Positions 23,801 through 34,500 of a stretch of DNA of 64,000 bases are shown piece after piece (the first letter of the stretch is position 1; every line of letters starts with the position of its first letter). A program made the position numbers and the translations under genes. The notes under the pieces are model-generated. The model did not search any database. It was not told the origin of the DNA and worked only from the letters and a program-made list of their open reading frames with translations. Origin of the DNA: Haematococcus lacustris (lineage: Eukaryota; Chlorophyta; Chlorophyceae; Chlamydomonadales; Haematococcaceae); NCBI GenBank assembly GCA_030144725.1, contig JASKMD010000007.1, positions 9,321,441 to 9,385,440 of the forward strand. The letters are read 5' to 3'.

Positions 23801-25070
23801 CTGCACGCACAACAAATGGGGCATGCGTGAGAGCTAGTGCATGTAAGTGCATGTGAGCGATGGTTGATACTGATGTTGAGGTATCTTACCATGAAGCTTG
23901 GCGGTTTAAAGGTGACATTGGTTCCCTGGTAAGGCTGTGTGGCAGAGGTAGAAGGGTCCTGCATGACGAGCAAGATCGAGGCAAGGTGGAGGGCTGAAGA
24001 TGTTTGTTGTAGCCGTTTGTAAGTACCAACCTGTCGCTCAGCTTTGGTGTCGCCCCCTGCCCAGCAAGTTGTAGGCCGTGCCGGATAGCGGCTACTTCCA
24101 ACTCCATGGAATGTTCATCCGTCTGATGCTGCAGCAGTTGTGCCCTTGAACCCTGCAAGAAACACACAAAAATAGCATGCACCATGGGGCTTGCACCCTA
24201 CACTAAGGATCTGCAACAAGGAGGTCTACAGGAACATGTGAACAAACCAACATATGATGCATGGCCACTAACCTTTAGCAATGATTGTGTGGCGGGCCCC
24301 TCGCTGCTGCCGGACACCGGGCGTTGTGCGGCAGCTGCAGCCGCATGCGCCAAGCTTTCCCCCTGCCCCTGCAGCCCTGCCCTTCCCTGCCCCTTGCTGC
24401 TGCCAGCTGCCAGGATGGTGGGTGGACGCCGGGCAGGACCTGCAGCCACATGCGCCAGCCCAACCCCCTGCCCCTGCAGCCCTGCCCCTCCCTGCCCCTC
24501 ATTGCTACAAGCTGTTGGGAGGGTGGGTTGGAGGGTGGGTGGGTGGGAGCTGCTGGGAGGGTGGGAGAACGGTGGTGCTCCATTCGCAGCTTGGTGCCGT
24601 TTCTGACAAAGCTGTACACAACCATAGTGAGCAATGAGGGCGAGGTCTTTGGCTTCACAAGCCGCTTTCAACTGGCTGTCCACAACACTGGCTGGCCCAA
24701 TGACATACAGCTTGTACTGGGGGGCACGAGTGAGGTTACCCTTAAGGCGCAAGGCTTCATGACGCAATTGCCATGCCACCTCCATCCCATCCTCCCCCTG
24801 GTGCACACCCACAGCTACCCATGCATAGAACACCCTGGTGACGTTGGGGCAAGTGCACTTGCAACAGAGCACGCATTTGCCCTGGTTGGGGTGCTTGAAC
24901 CAGGCAGGCAGTAGCTTTGTACCGCTGCAACAAGCTGCCACCAACCACCTCAAAGTTCTTGAAAAAAGTAAGAGCAAGAGTTGTGGGTTGTGGTGGGCAA
25001 TGGGCAGCCCACCGTGAAGCCAGTGCGGAACATGCACATGGCTGACTGGTTGGATGTTCTGGCGGTGCAC
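20724..25070 (-). CDS. hAT-like transposase gene of T1, multi-exon, frame-disrupted
   Basis: Minus-strand exons can be traced from ~24.9 kb to 20.7 kb. In order they encode a Cys-rich segment (GKCVLCCKCTC), a helical region (ELEVAAIRHGLQLAGQG), a long Pro-rich and basic segment, a core with VVVDSCNANVGIHNSV, then HCLCHILHNTAK (the CxxH typical of hAT RNase H-like transposases), then SRWLSYARIAIYCCQHH (hAT-like TRW motif). The last exon (about 20724-21402) is a Lys/Arg-rich helical tail. In the Pro-rich repeat near 22640-22660 the frame shifts by one base where one unit reads GCGGTGGGCC instead of GCGGGTGGGCC, so this copy may be inactive. Exact start and several splice sites are unresolved. 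Confidence 0.65.
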
Positions 25071-25612
25071 ATGTCACCTGTCACCAGCTAGACCCATGCT
25101 TGCCATCACACACCTCAACAGAGACACCTTGGCATGCCTTCCTGCAGCTGAATAGGATGGCACATGGTGGTAGTGAGAGGACATGAGGTTGGGGGGTTGC
25201 ATACCCATGTTAGTGTTGAACGCATCGTCAGCGCTTCATGAAACTTGGGCTGTAGTTTCATATGGGTGCAAACAGGCCAGTAGCTAAGTGGCATACCATA
25301 TTATTAGTTGGCATAGCTGTGGCATGGCTGGGCGTGCCATGGGCTTGCTGTGAGGCTGTCACTCACACCTCACATGCATGTTGCAGTGACCTTACCTATT
25401 GTGTAGATGTGCTTGCCACGGACACATGTGTGTGCCAACGGTCGCGGATGGAGCCCTTGCTAGTGCCTGGCGCCAGTCAGAGAAACACCGAAATTTGGTC
25501 AGTCAAGGCATGGGGCATGTCGCGTTTATTGGTATTACGCCACGTACCTGGGCAAACTAGGACTTTAGATGCACCTCCGGCTCCTGTTGCGCTCGACTGG
25601 ACAGTCACGTGA
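24904..25612. repeat. Right arm of 710 bp internal inverted repeat in T1
   Basis: Reverse-complement partner of 20156-20865. On the plus strand it re-encodes the transposase C-terminal tail; on the minus strand it would form the 5' part of the transposase transcript. Confidence 0.9.
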
Positions 25613-26074
25613 TTTTGCAACGCGTCCCTGGAACAATTTGTGCGATGCCTAGTGATAGAGACCACTTCTATAGGCTCATCCGCGGGGGAACATGTTCGCC
25701 CACCACCATCGCGGCCGTACTAGAGGCCAGCGACACAGACACGGCTTGAGCTATAGAGCGGGCTGGTGCAAACGCGATGTCCTGAGGTGGCCTGTGTGAC
25801 CCAAACTGACCCATGCAAACATTTTATCAGGCGTGTCACAGCTGACTCCTGGTCACCCCTCCCATTGAACCACCACGTAAGGGACATTTGACTTTGCGGC
25901 GTGCCTGGTGAGAGTTGAGTTGTCATTTTAACGCGGAACGCCCTATTTCTGCGTCGCGCTTGCGCCTGCGCGCCCGAGCTGCTGGCACCCACGGTGACCG
26001 GCAGTCTGCCAGGCACGCGAACGGTTCCGCTCTGCGCGATGGGCCTTAGCACATGTTCTGTGGGCCAGTGGAAC

Positions 26075-26304
26075 CTGTCGAGGCTCCAGGTTGCTGCAGG
26101 CCCTGATGACTTCAGACATCATGGCTATGACCTGGCCAATGGCTGTGTGACTGCGTCCAAAGCTGTAGAAAGCTGCCTGCCCCTCCACATGGATCTCCAC
26201 CCAGCCAGTGCTGCCAGCTGGTGTAGACCTCACACAACACGCACAGCGGGCAGCCTGGCCCCCGTGCCATTTGTAGGGGTGGGTTTTGGAGGACAAGCCC
26301 ATGC
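26075..26304 (-). CDS. Unassigned internal exon (unit 2)
   Basis: Exact positional duplicate of the 11050-11279 exon, downstream of the T1 insertion, with the same acceptor, donor and reading frame. Confidence 0.35.
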
Positions 26305-26988
26305 CTGCAGGCATGTGCACACGGCAACTTCAACAACCCCTCATGGGAAATCTTGGGAAGAGTTGAGACTTTGGCAGGGGGTCCACAGTGAGTTCCCTAA
26401 CCAGTGACGCAAGGCTGGAGAGTTCGATTGAGTTCGATGGTCGTCAGACTAGCATCAGCAGAGTGGGCAGCATGGAGGAGGGTTTGCCCACCTTTTGGAG
26501 CCTAATCAACAAGAGATTGATGCACTTGCCACTGCTGTGCTCCTACTGTGGTCTCCTCCTAGTTCCAAAGCCCCTGAGCCAGCGCATGTTGGTTTTCATG
26601 TTGGACATGAGGTCGGGCTCTTCGCACATCGCGCACTATCCATCGCGGTAATCAGGGACTCACTGGTACTGGGTCAATGTACATCAAGTCCGCAGGCTCG
26701 GTAGGGTCGGATACCCGGCAACATGCCCGACCTGCTTAGCGTGTGGCTCAGCGCGGCCGCATTCCGACGCTTCAGTTTGCGTGGAAACCCGTGCAGCAAT
26801 CAGTCCAGAAAAGCCGTTGTCCCTTATCGTTAGGGGGGGTGGTGGTCCAATGGGAGGGGTGACCTCCTGCCCCACACGTTTTGCTTGCACCTTACCCTTA
26901 CCCTTGCCCCTGCATTGCGTACCCTTTGTGCCCACACCCAGCCTAGCAGCCCGGGCACAGTGACTCCCCTTCCCATTACCCTCGGCAG

Positions 26989-27410
26989 CAAAGCATCGCG
27001 CTGTGCTGTGCATGTGTGGGTCCCGGCATTCTCATCATCAACGATGGGAGAGCTATCGCAACGGGTGGCACTGGGATTGGCGGAGCTGGAGGCAGAGGTG
27101 GCCTTCGTCGCCGCAGCCTGCTGGGCAACGGGGGGTGCAGGCGTCGGTGGCTCATCCGCAGTGGTTGGCAGCGGCACATCCACTGGTGGCCAGGTCAGTG
27201 GAGTGAATGGAGAGGGCAGAAGGCAGGCAGCAGATTGCCCCAGCTTAGCAACACGACCCCACCTCAACCATCACTGGGCCCTGCCTAGCAGCGGCTGTCC
27301 CTGCATGGTGCATCACTGCCATGTGTGCTTGCCTGCAGGGCATTGGTGGAGCAGGAGGGAACGGAGGTGTTGATTTGAACACCGCCATCAAGGCAGCACT
27401 CAAGGGCTAG
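26989..27410 (+). CDS. 3' exons of a possible Gly-rich protein (unit 2)
   Basis: Duplicate of the unit 1 gene; last exon 27339-27410. Splice sites and stop are conserved. Upstream sequence differs slightly (CACACGTTTTGC here versus CACACGATTTTC in unit 1). Confidence 0.35.
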
Positions 27411-28737
27411 GGAGGCTGCCGCGACCTGGTGCCTGCCACAAGCAGCACACCACACATCACTTCAAGCACCAGCAGCACCGCACCTGGCTATCTGGACCGC
27501 CAGCAGCAGGGCCCCAGCTACTGGCCTGCTGACATCCAGCCTGGCTTGCTGAGCAGCTGTTGGCGCCGATGTGATGTTCTGCAGCGGAGGGTGGCTCCAT
27601 AAGATATAGGCATAGCTTCTCTGTAGTTGATTGCTTCTCAACCTTGATCAGCATTAGTGCATCATGTAGCCCCATGTGGTTCCTTGTTTATACCACTGTC
27701 TCATTGCTGCTTCATAGCCTTCATCGGTATGGGTGTGTACGATGACGTTCATGCTTTTTTCCTTGCAGCTGTAACAGTGCCCTTATGACGATGCTGATTT
27801 ACACCGCTGTGACCGTCCGCTTCATATGGCTGCTTGGCCCTGCTCATTTCATATCCATGGCAGCAGGTACATGAATGGGTGCACACAGCTCAACCATGAA
27901 CTGCCTGATGACCCGCTTGCAAAACCTACAACCTCAGCCTGAGGTCTGCACGGCATTGTCAAATCAAAGATGAAATAGAGCACATCATCCACATCAATCT
28001 CCCCTCATGCAACTATGTACACACTGCCACCATGCATTCTCACAATGCAAACAACAATAACAACAGTGATGCAAGTCGACTTCGATGATCTTCTTCATCT
28101 TTGCCGTTACTAGACATGTCACAGGGTAATGTCAGTACGGTGTACTAATGTTGCTCATGCAATATGTGACAAACACCATGCATCAACATACATGGCGCAG
28201 ATATGGGCATGAGGATATGAGCGTTGGCGACCCTGAGCGTGGTAGCGTTGCAGTGTTGAGATGGTGCACGCCACAGTAGGATTCAAGCACCAGGAGCTCT
28301 GTAGCTAAGAATGACGGCACTGGGCAAGCTGCATCGCTGACACAGCCGAGGGTCAAAGGAGACCAGCCATAACTCAGTAGGGTGCGTGCATGGGCAGCAA
28401 TGCCACATCTTGACTACCTGACCCACAACAGGCCAACCTGGAGGGTACGTATGAAAGAAGTGGGGTCATGGGGCTGAGCCTGGGCACCCTGGTTGGCTGG
28501 CAATGGCCTGGTTGGCTGTCACTCACATCCCATGGTGGCGCGCTGTGTCAGGGGATTGGAGGTATTTGCTGCCAGGTGCCGCCAGGAGGCGCTACCAAGG
28601 CCAAAGAGCTGCCATGGACCACCCATGCGAACCATGTGGCGGTCAAGCACTCTGCAGTAGCTACCATGGCAGCAGAAACAACCCCTGCTGGGGCATTGAG
28701 GCAACCACTACCTAGGTGCTAGCCGACGTCAGCTTCC

Positions 28738-30001
28738 CATGGATATCCCGTGTGGCTGTGGTGACTGCATCTGCAGCTGCTGCCGTCTGGCTGGCTGGCT
28801 GCTACGGCTGGTCGGCAGGTAATGCGTACTCGGCAGGTCTTACTCGGCAGTCGAGGAAGCAGCGTGGTCAGCAGTTGCAGCCCTTGACAGCGGCCAGCGT
28901 ATTCGCTACAGCTGTCGCTGTCGCCTGCAGCCAAGGTAAGGCCAGCAAATGTACGCAGCGGGCTGAGGAGCAGCAGTAGCAGCAGCTGAGGCAGCAGCAA
29001 CAGCAGCAGCAGTGAAAACACCACCCCTACCCTGTTCTGCCTGGAGCACTCACCTAGCTTGCGTCCCACTACCTCACCATCTGCAGCCCTGCCTGCCCAG
29101 CCACCCCTCCTCCCACTCACCCTGGCCACCGCAGTGGCCACACTGCTGGAGGTGGCAGAGGCCCTCCCGTTGCCTGAGCTGCAGGCGGAGGCGCTGGAAG
29201 AGGCTGTGGCGGACTGGATGCTGGACTGGATGCTGGAGGCACTCGCCGCTGACGCTGCCTGCATCCAGCTTAACATCACTCAGCTTAGGTCAGGACGGGT
29301 AGGGCAGGGGCAAGTGACGGGCAAGTGAGGGGCAGGAAAGGGGCAGGGAAGGGCTGGGGAGGGGCAAGTGAGGGGCGGGGGGGGCCACGCAAGGGGCAAG
29401 TGAGGGGGTAGTCAAGCCATGCATTGAGCCCACTTCGCCACCATGGGTGGGGGAGATGAGAGGGGAGGGTGAAGCAAGCACGGTAGTAGCTGTCCGGTGC
29501 GGCCCTCCACCAAAGCAAGAAAGGAAACAGTGCAGGCCTCTACCAAAGCAGGGGCTACAGCAGGCCTTGCACTCTTCAGCTACATTAGACCCGGGATGCG
29601 GGCCAGCAGCTCTTCGAGGGACTGGCTGGCTTAGTTATAACGTGGCTAGATAACATCAGGAGCCATAGCCCCTGACTAGCATCTACATCACAACCACCAT
29701 CAGCACCACCACCGCCACCAACACCCTCACCACAATCAACAACAACCCGTCGCGTGCAACGATGCGACGAAAAGCCGCGACAAGCTCAGCTGCGGCGCTT
29801 ACCCGGGAGCAACCGTTGGAGGCCCTCGAGACGGCCGAGGCATAGGCACGAGCCACTGCTTGCGCCGTGGCGGTGGACGAACCGCTAGCTTGAGCACATG
29901 CGTTGCCTGTGGTTGTCAAAGCGTGTGAGCGTGTTTGTTTGTCTGACGTCTGACTGCTTGGTTTGTCTGACCATGGTGTGCCGCTATAGCTGGGCCTCAG
30001 G
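28738..30001. repeat. 9.1 kb tandem unit, copy 3, cut by assembly gap
   Basis: Matches the first ~1.26 kb of copy 2 at an offset of 15025 bp and stops at the N run. It carries the last three exons of the Ala/Ser-rich gene. Confidence 0.9.
28862..29906 (-). CDS. Secreted Ala/Ser-rich protein, copy 3, 5' part lost in the gap
   Basis: Only the last three exons are present (29803-29906, 29121-29258, 28862-28918), essentially identical to copy 2. The signal-peptide exon and exons 2-3 should lie in the unsequenced gap starting at 30002. The intact splice sites suggest this is a real third gene copy rather than a pseudogene. Confidence 0.65.
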
Positions 30002-30501
30002 NNNNNNNNNNNNNNNNNNNNNNNNNNNNNNNNNNNNNNNNNNNNNNNNNNNNNNNNNNNNNNNNNNNNNNNNNNNNNNNNNNNNNNNNNNNNNNNNNNN
30101 NNNNNNNNNNNNNNNNNNNNNNNNNNNNNNNNNNNNNNNNNNNNNNNNNNNNNNNNNNNNNNNNNNNNNNNNNNNNNNNNNNNNNNNNNNNNNNNNNNNN
30201 NNNNNNNNNNNNNNNNNNNNNNNNNNNNNNNNNNNNNNNNNNNNNNNNNNNNNNNNNNNNNNNNNNNNNNNNNNNNNNNNNNNNNNNNNNNNNNNNNNNN
30301 NNNNNNNNNNNNNNNNNNNNNNNNNNNNNNNNNNNNNNNNNNNNNNNNNNNNNNNNNNNNNNNNNNNNNNNNNNNNNNNNNNNNNNNNNNNNNNNNNNNN
30401 NNNNNNNNNNNNNNNNNNNNNNNNNNNNNNNNNNNNNNNNNNNNNNNNNNNNNNNNNNNNNNNNNNNNNNNNNNNNNNNNNNNNNNNNNNNNNNNNNNNN
30501 N
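30002..30501. other. Assembly gap (500 N)
   Basis: Exactly 500 N interrupt tandem unit 3. The round number suggests a gap of unknown true size, so additional 9.1 kb units may be missing. Sequence after the gap (30502 on) does not belong to the unit. Confidence 0.98.
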
Positions 30502-31080
30502 GCCAGTGGCGATCAGTTGATTCGCGGACATCAGGACATCATGTTGACTCAGTAGCTTACGTACCACGCATGGCATCTGCATGGGATTTTTACGCCATGG
30601 CGGGGAGGTGTGCGGCAGCTGTGCGGCACATGGTTGAGAGCTTGGAAGTAGATTACATGTTAAGCTGATGTAGGGGAGTGTGAGCGAAGCGAGGAGTGGG
30701 GGAGGGGGCAGTTTCCAATGTTATAATGCTGTTACCTGGCAGGTGAAAGTGGGTGAGCACGGGCACCAGCTTATAGTACACAGGTCAGAACCCGGCCGAC
30801 AGTGAAAAAGAAAGAAACGCCCTTGACGTCGGGCGTGCATCAAGGAAGGAGAGTAGCCTTAGGGCGTGCCCTTGCTATCCTCCCACCAAAGCTGGAGATC
30901 AACACTCCAAACAGCCCCCTCATTAGCCCCCTTGTCCCTCACTAGGGCCTCCATTTGAGCCGGACCAGTAGTGGCCCCTAGCAACCGGTAGTGGGAATAC
31001 TAGGGACCACTAGTGGCCCATCTCAAATGGTGGTAATGGGCTGTGTGGGGTATACCCAATGCACATGGTGCATGAGTGCC
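30502..31080. other. Post-gap sequence without a supported gene
   Basis: No exon-like frame is convincing. It contains the foldback at 30951-31030. Confidence 0.5.
30951..31030. repeat. Imperfect 80 bp foldback
   Basis: CCATTTGAGCCGGACC...CCCCTAG pairs with CTAGGGACC...CTCAAATGG: ~31 bp arms around an ~18 base loop, with perfect outer CCATTTGAG/CTCAAATGG. It could be a MITE or a hairpin-forming transcript. Confidence 0.7.
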
Positions 31081-31471
31081 TACCACCTACACCATTGCCT
31101 GACTGCGTGTAGAGCTGGCATGAAAAAGATGCGCTGATTGTAAGCTGATGACAGCTTATCAAAGGGGGCACATCAAAGGGGGCAGGCTGCTGCTGCTGCT
31201 GCTGCTAGGCGCCACCTGCTCTCCCCAATGCGCTGCGTGTCAAAGCCGCATTGCAGTCCCTGTCCAGCCACCTGCCTGGCTGTGGTGCTGGCTTGGCTTT
31301 GACAGCCTTGCCCTCGGCTGGGAGGGGGGTGCTGGGCTGGGTGGGCTCAGCTGCCCGCTCAGCCTTAGTCCACTTGCTGCGCTTGGCTGGCGGGGGAGTG
31401 CTGGGGCCAGGCTCTGAGGCCCCCCCCATCAGCCCAGCGAGCAACAAGGACCAATGCCCAGGCAGCGTCAC
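31081..31471 (-). pseudogene. Fanzor (eukaryotic TnpB) C-terminal remnant, copy at 31 kb
   Basis: On the minus strand a Lys/Pro/Ala-rich stretch leads to PGRWLDRDCNAAL, matching the RuvC-III region of TnpB/Fanzor nucleases (DRDxNAA, with the catalytic Asp). One base is missing soon after, so the conserved RIGES tail is read out of frame. Beyond the coding part, 31081-31170 retains pieces of the non-coding end (CTACCACCTACA, GATGACAGCT). The nuclease core and the rest of the protein are absent. A decayed fragment. Confidence 0.65.
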
Positions 31472-31524
31472 TGGAAAGGGTATTGTTGTTGATTGAGTGG
31501 TGGCAGGGGCCTTCAGACGCTGTG

Positions 31525-34500
31525 TTAGCTGGCCAGCGGCCGCGCCACGATGCTCCCCCCCGGGCCAAACTCCAGCAGCTTGTGGTACCTAGACGAGGCG
31601 CAGCGCAGCGCAGGGAGGACACAGGCAGCACAGTGACATGAGCTCGCCAGAGACATAGCCATCATGCCCTACCCTGCCTGCCCAGCCATCATCCCCCAGG
31701 GGCTGCTGTCAGCACAGTAGATGAGGCATGGTCATGAGGGTTTCCCCTCCCCCTCCCCCTCCCCCTCCCCCTCCCCCTCCCCCTCCCCCTCCCCCTCCCC
31801 CCTCCCCCTCCCCCTCCCCCCTCCCCCTCCCCCTCCCACAAGCTGCTTCCCCTGCCCTCAGCCCTTACCCACCAGGCCTGGCTGGGCCCCCGACCCCCCA
31901 GCACCCACCAGGCTCTGCCCTGCAGCTGCTCTCGCCAGTCAGGCCGCTGCAGCAGCGGGAAGTCCTGACTGCTGCCCCCCAAGAAGCCCTCCATCAAGGG
32001 GGCATCCGCGCCCTCCCCCGCGCCCAGCTGCTGCTCACACAGCAGCACCGCCTGGGCCACGTCAGGGGGCAGCTGGCGGGCCTCGGGGCCGGGCAGGGGA
32101 TACAGCTCGTCTGGGTGGGGCTCCACCTTGAGGCTGTGAGCAGGGCAGGGGATGGGAGGGGAGGGCAGGGGTTGCAGGGGGGGGAGGGGAGGGCAGGGGT
32201 GCAGGGGGGGAGGGGAGGGCAGGGGTTGCAGGGGGGGGGAGGGGAGGGCAGGGGTTGCAGGGGGGGGAGGGGAGGGCAGGGGTTGCAGGGGGGGGAGGGG
32301 AGGGCAGGGGTTGCAGGGGGGGAGGGGAGGGCAGGGGTTGCAGGGGGGGGAGGGGAGGGCAGGGGTTGCAGGGGGGGGAGGGAGGGCAGGGGTGCAGGGG
32401 GGGAGGGGAGGGCAGGGGTTGCAGGGGGGGAGGGGAGGGCAGGGGTTGCAGGGGGGGGGAGGGGGAGGGCAGGGGTTGCAGGGGGGGGAGGGGAGGCGCA
32501 GGGGGTTGCAGGGGGGGGAGGGGAGGGCAGGGGTTGCAGGGGGGGGAGGGGAGGGCAGGGGTTGCAGGGGGGGGAGGGGAGGGCAGGGGTTGCAGGGGGG
32601 GGAGGGGAGGGCAGGGGTTTGCAGGGGGGGGAGGGGAGGGCAGGGGTTGCAGGGGGGGGGAGGGGAGGGCAGGGGTTGCAGGGGGGGGAGGGGGAGGGCA
32701 GGGGTTGCAGGGGGGGGAGGGGAGGGCAGGGGTTGCAGGGGGGGGAGGGGAGGGGCAGGGGTTGCAGGGGGGGGAGGGGAGGGCAGGGGTTGCAGGGGGG
32801 GGAGGGGAGGGCAGGGGTTGCAGGGGGGGGAGGGGAGGGCAGGGGTTGCAGGGGGGGGAGGGGAGGGCAGGGGTTGCAGGGGGGGGAGGGGAGGGCAGGG
32901 TGTTGCAGGGGGGGGGAGGGCGAGGGCAGGGTTGCAGGGGGGGGAGGGGAGGGCAGGGGTTGCAGGGGGGGGAGGGGAGGGCAGGGGTTGCAGGGGGGGG
33001 AGGGAGGGCAGGGGTTGCAGGGGGGGGAGGGGAGGGCAGGGGTTGCAGGGGGGGGAGGGGAGGGCAGGGTTGCAGGGGGGGAGGGGAGGGCAGGGGTTGC
33101 AGGGGGGGAGGGGGGAGGGCAGGGGTTGCAGGGGGGGGAGGGGAGGGCAGGGGTTGCAGGGGGGGGGAGGGAGCCAATGCCTGGCAGCCGGGCAGCACCC
33201 CCACCCTGGCAGCGACATGGCACCAGGCGGGTAAGGGTGTGGTTGCCGTGGTTAGGGTTAGGTTGCCGTGGTGGTGGGTGAGAGGTGAGGGGGAAGCTGG
33301 GGTGACAGGGGGGTGAGAGGGGGGTAGCCAGCCTTCCCTGTTTGTCTCCTCTGTGAGCTAGGGAGGCAGGCCTGGCTCACAGAGGGCTCACAGGCCTGGC
33401 TCACTGGCTCACTGGCTCACTGACTCACTGACTAACGAGCCAAGGAGGCAGGCCTTAACGAGGCTGCCTTGACCCCTGCCCCGCCCTGCCATGGCTACTC
33501 CACACTAGGCAAGCCAGTGGTGGGTGAGAGCCTAAGGTGACAAGGCTCAGGGGGGGGTGCTAGGGTGACAGGGGGGTGAGAGGGGTGAGTCCTCACCTGT
33601 GTGTTCCCCCCACAACGCCCTGGCTGCCCTGCGCCATGTCCGCCTGCAGAGCACCCCCACACCACAGCCCATGGCCCCACAGCCCTTGGCAGAGCCTACT
33701 ATAGTGCCCCCCTACACCGCTACACCTACGCTTCATACACCTAGGATGATGCGGCCACATCCAAATCACCCCACCCCCACCCCACCCCACCCCACCCCAC
33801 CCCACCCCACCCCACCCCACCCCACCCCACCCCACCCCACCCCACCCCACCCCACCCCACCCCACCCCACCCCACCCCACCCCACCCCCACCCCACCCCA
33901 CCCCACCCCACCCCACCCCACCCCACCCCACCCCCACCCCACCCCACCCCACCCCACCCCACCCCACCCCACCCCACCCCACCCCACCCCACCCCACCCC
34001 ACCCCACCCCACCACCTTGGCTCCATACACCTAGGAAGGCGTTACACCTCCCTGCCCAGCCCACCCTGCCCCACTCTGACCTGCCAACCCCGCCCCACCC
34101 CACCCTGCCAACCCCGCCCCACCCCACCCTGCCAACCCCGCCCCACCCCCACCCTGCCGACCCTGCCCCACCCCAGCAGCCTCTGTATACCTGCTACCAC
34201 TTAGCTGGCACCTGCCTCCTTCACTCTCCCACCCCCCTACACCCTCACCCTCACCCTTCACTCCCCTTACCCCTCCCCCTTGACTCCCTCACCTCCTGCT
34301 TCAATGCATGCAGCGCCTGCTGGCCTGAGAAGCCCCTGGGAGGCAGGGGGCCGGCTGCTGCACTGCTGCCTGGCAGGCCCCCCAGCCCCTGTCCCCCAGC
34401 CCCGGGGGGCGTGACACTGCTGCACACACTGGCACTGCGCTGCACCGCTCCAACAGCAGCCGCAGCCGCCGCCGCAGCCGCAGCCGCAGCAGCAGTAGCA

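Larger units (their letters stand above)
19921..25845 (-). mobile_element. DNA transposon T1, 5.9 kb, 7-bp TSD, hAT-like transposase
   Basis: The element starts TCAGCTGTGACACGCC and ends GGCGTGTCACAGCTGA, a perfect 16-bp terminal inverted repeat. It is flanked by CTCCTGG at 19914-19920 and 25846-25852. Unit 1 keeps the uninterrupted sequence with a single CTCCTGG at 10821-10827, so the boundaries are proven by an empty/filled site pair. Inside the termini are ~235 bp of unique sequence on each side, then 710 bp inverted arms, then a minus-strand multi-exon transposase gene. The target duplication of 7 bp differs from the 8 bp usual for hAT elements. Confidence 0.93.
13713..28737. repeat. 9.1 kb tandem unit, copy 2, interrupted by T1
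   Basis: Same content and order as copy 1. Copies 2 and 3 share variants absent from copy 1 (for example CAGCAGTAGCAG near 13948 and 28973), so they are the closer pair. Transposon T1 occupies 19921-25845; removing it and one 7-bp duplication restores the unit 1 arrangement. Confidence 0.9.

Noticed and set aside
19913..25853. Reading T1 as a standard hAT insertion with an 8-bp duplication
   Set aside because: The 8 bases next to CAG...CTG (CTCCTGGT and ACTCCTGG) are not equal; the same mismatch recurs in T2 copies, whereas the 7-bp reading is exact in four of five insertions.
29683..30668. Open frames of 256-299 codons crossing the N gap
   Set aside because: Open only because N codons are not read as stops.
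32150..33175. CRISPR-like regular repeat
   Set aside because: No conserved repeat with unique spacers; it is a head-to-tail minisatellite in a eukaryotic intron.
31689..33316. Several 350-517 codon open frames on both strands over the G-rich minisatellite
   Set aside because: All are repetitive Pro/Leu or Gly/Arg translations of the same repeat in multiple frames at once; they overlap genuine SET-gene exons only at the edges.
33768..34013. Telomere-like repeat
   Set aside because: The unit is CCCCA, not the TTTTAGGG/TTAGGG type of green algae, and it is internal to a gene.
33593..34204. Long open frames over the CCCCA tract
   Set aside because: A stop-free pentamer gives open frames in every register; composition is pure repeat (GWGGV, PHPTP).
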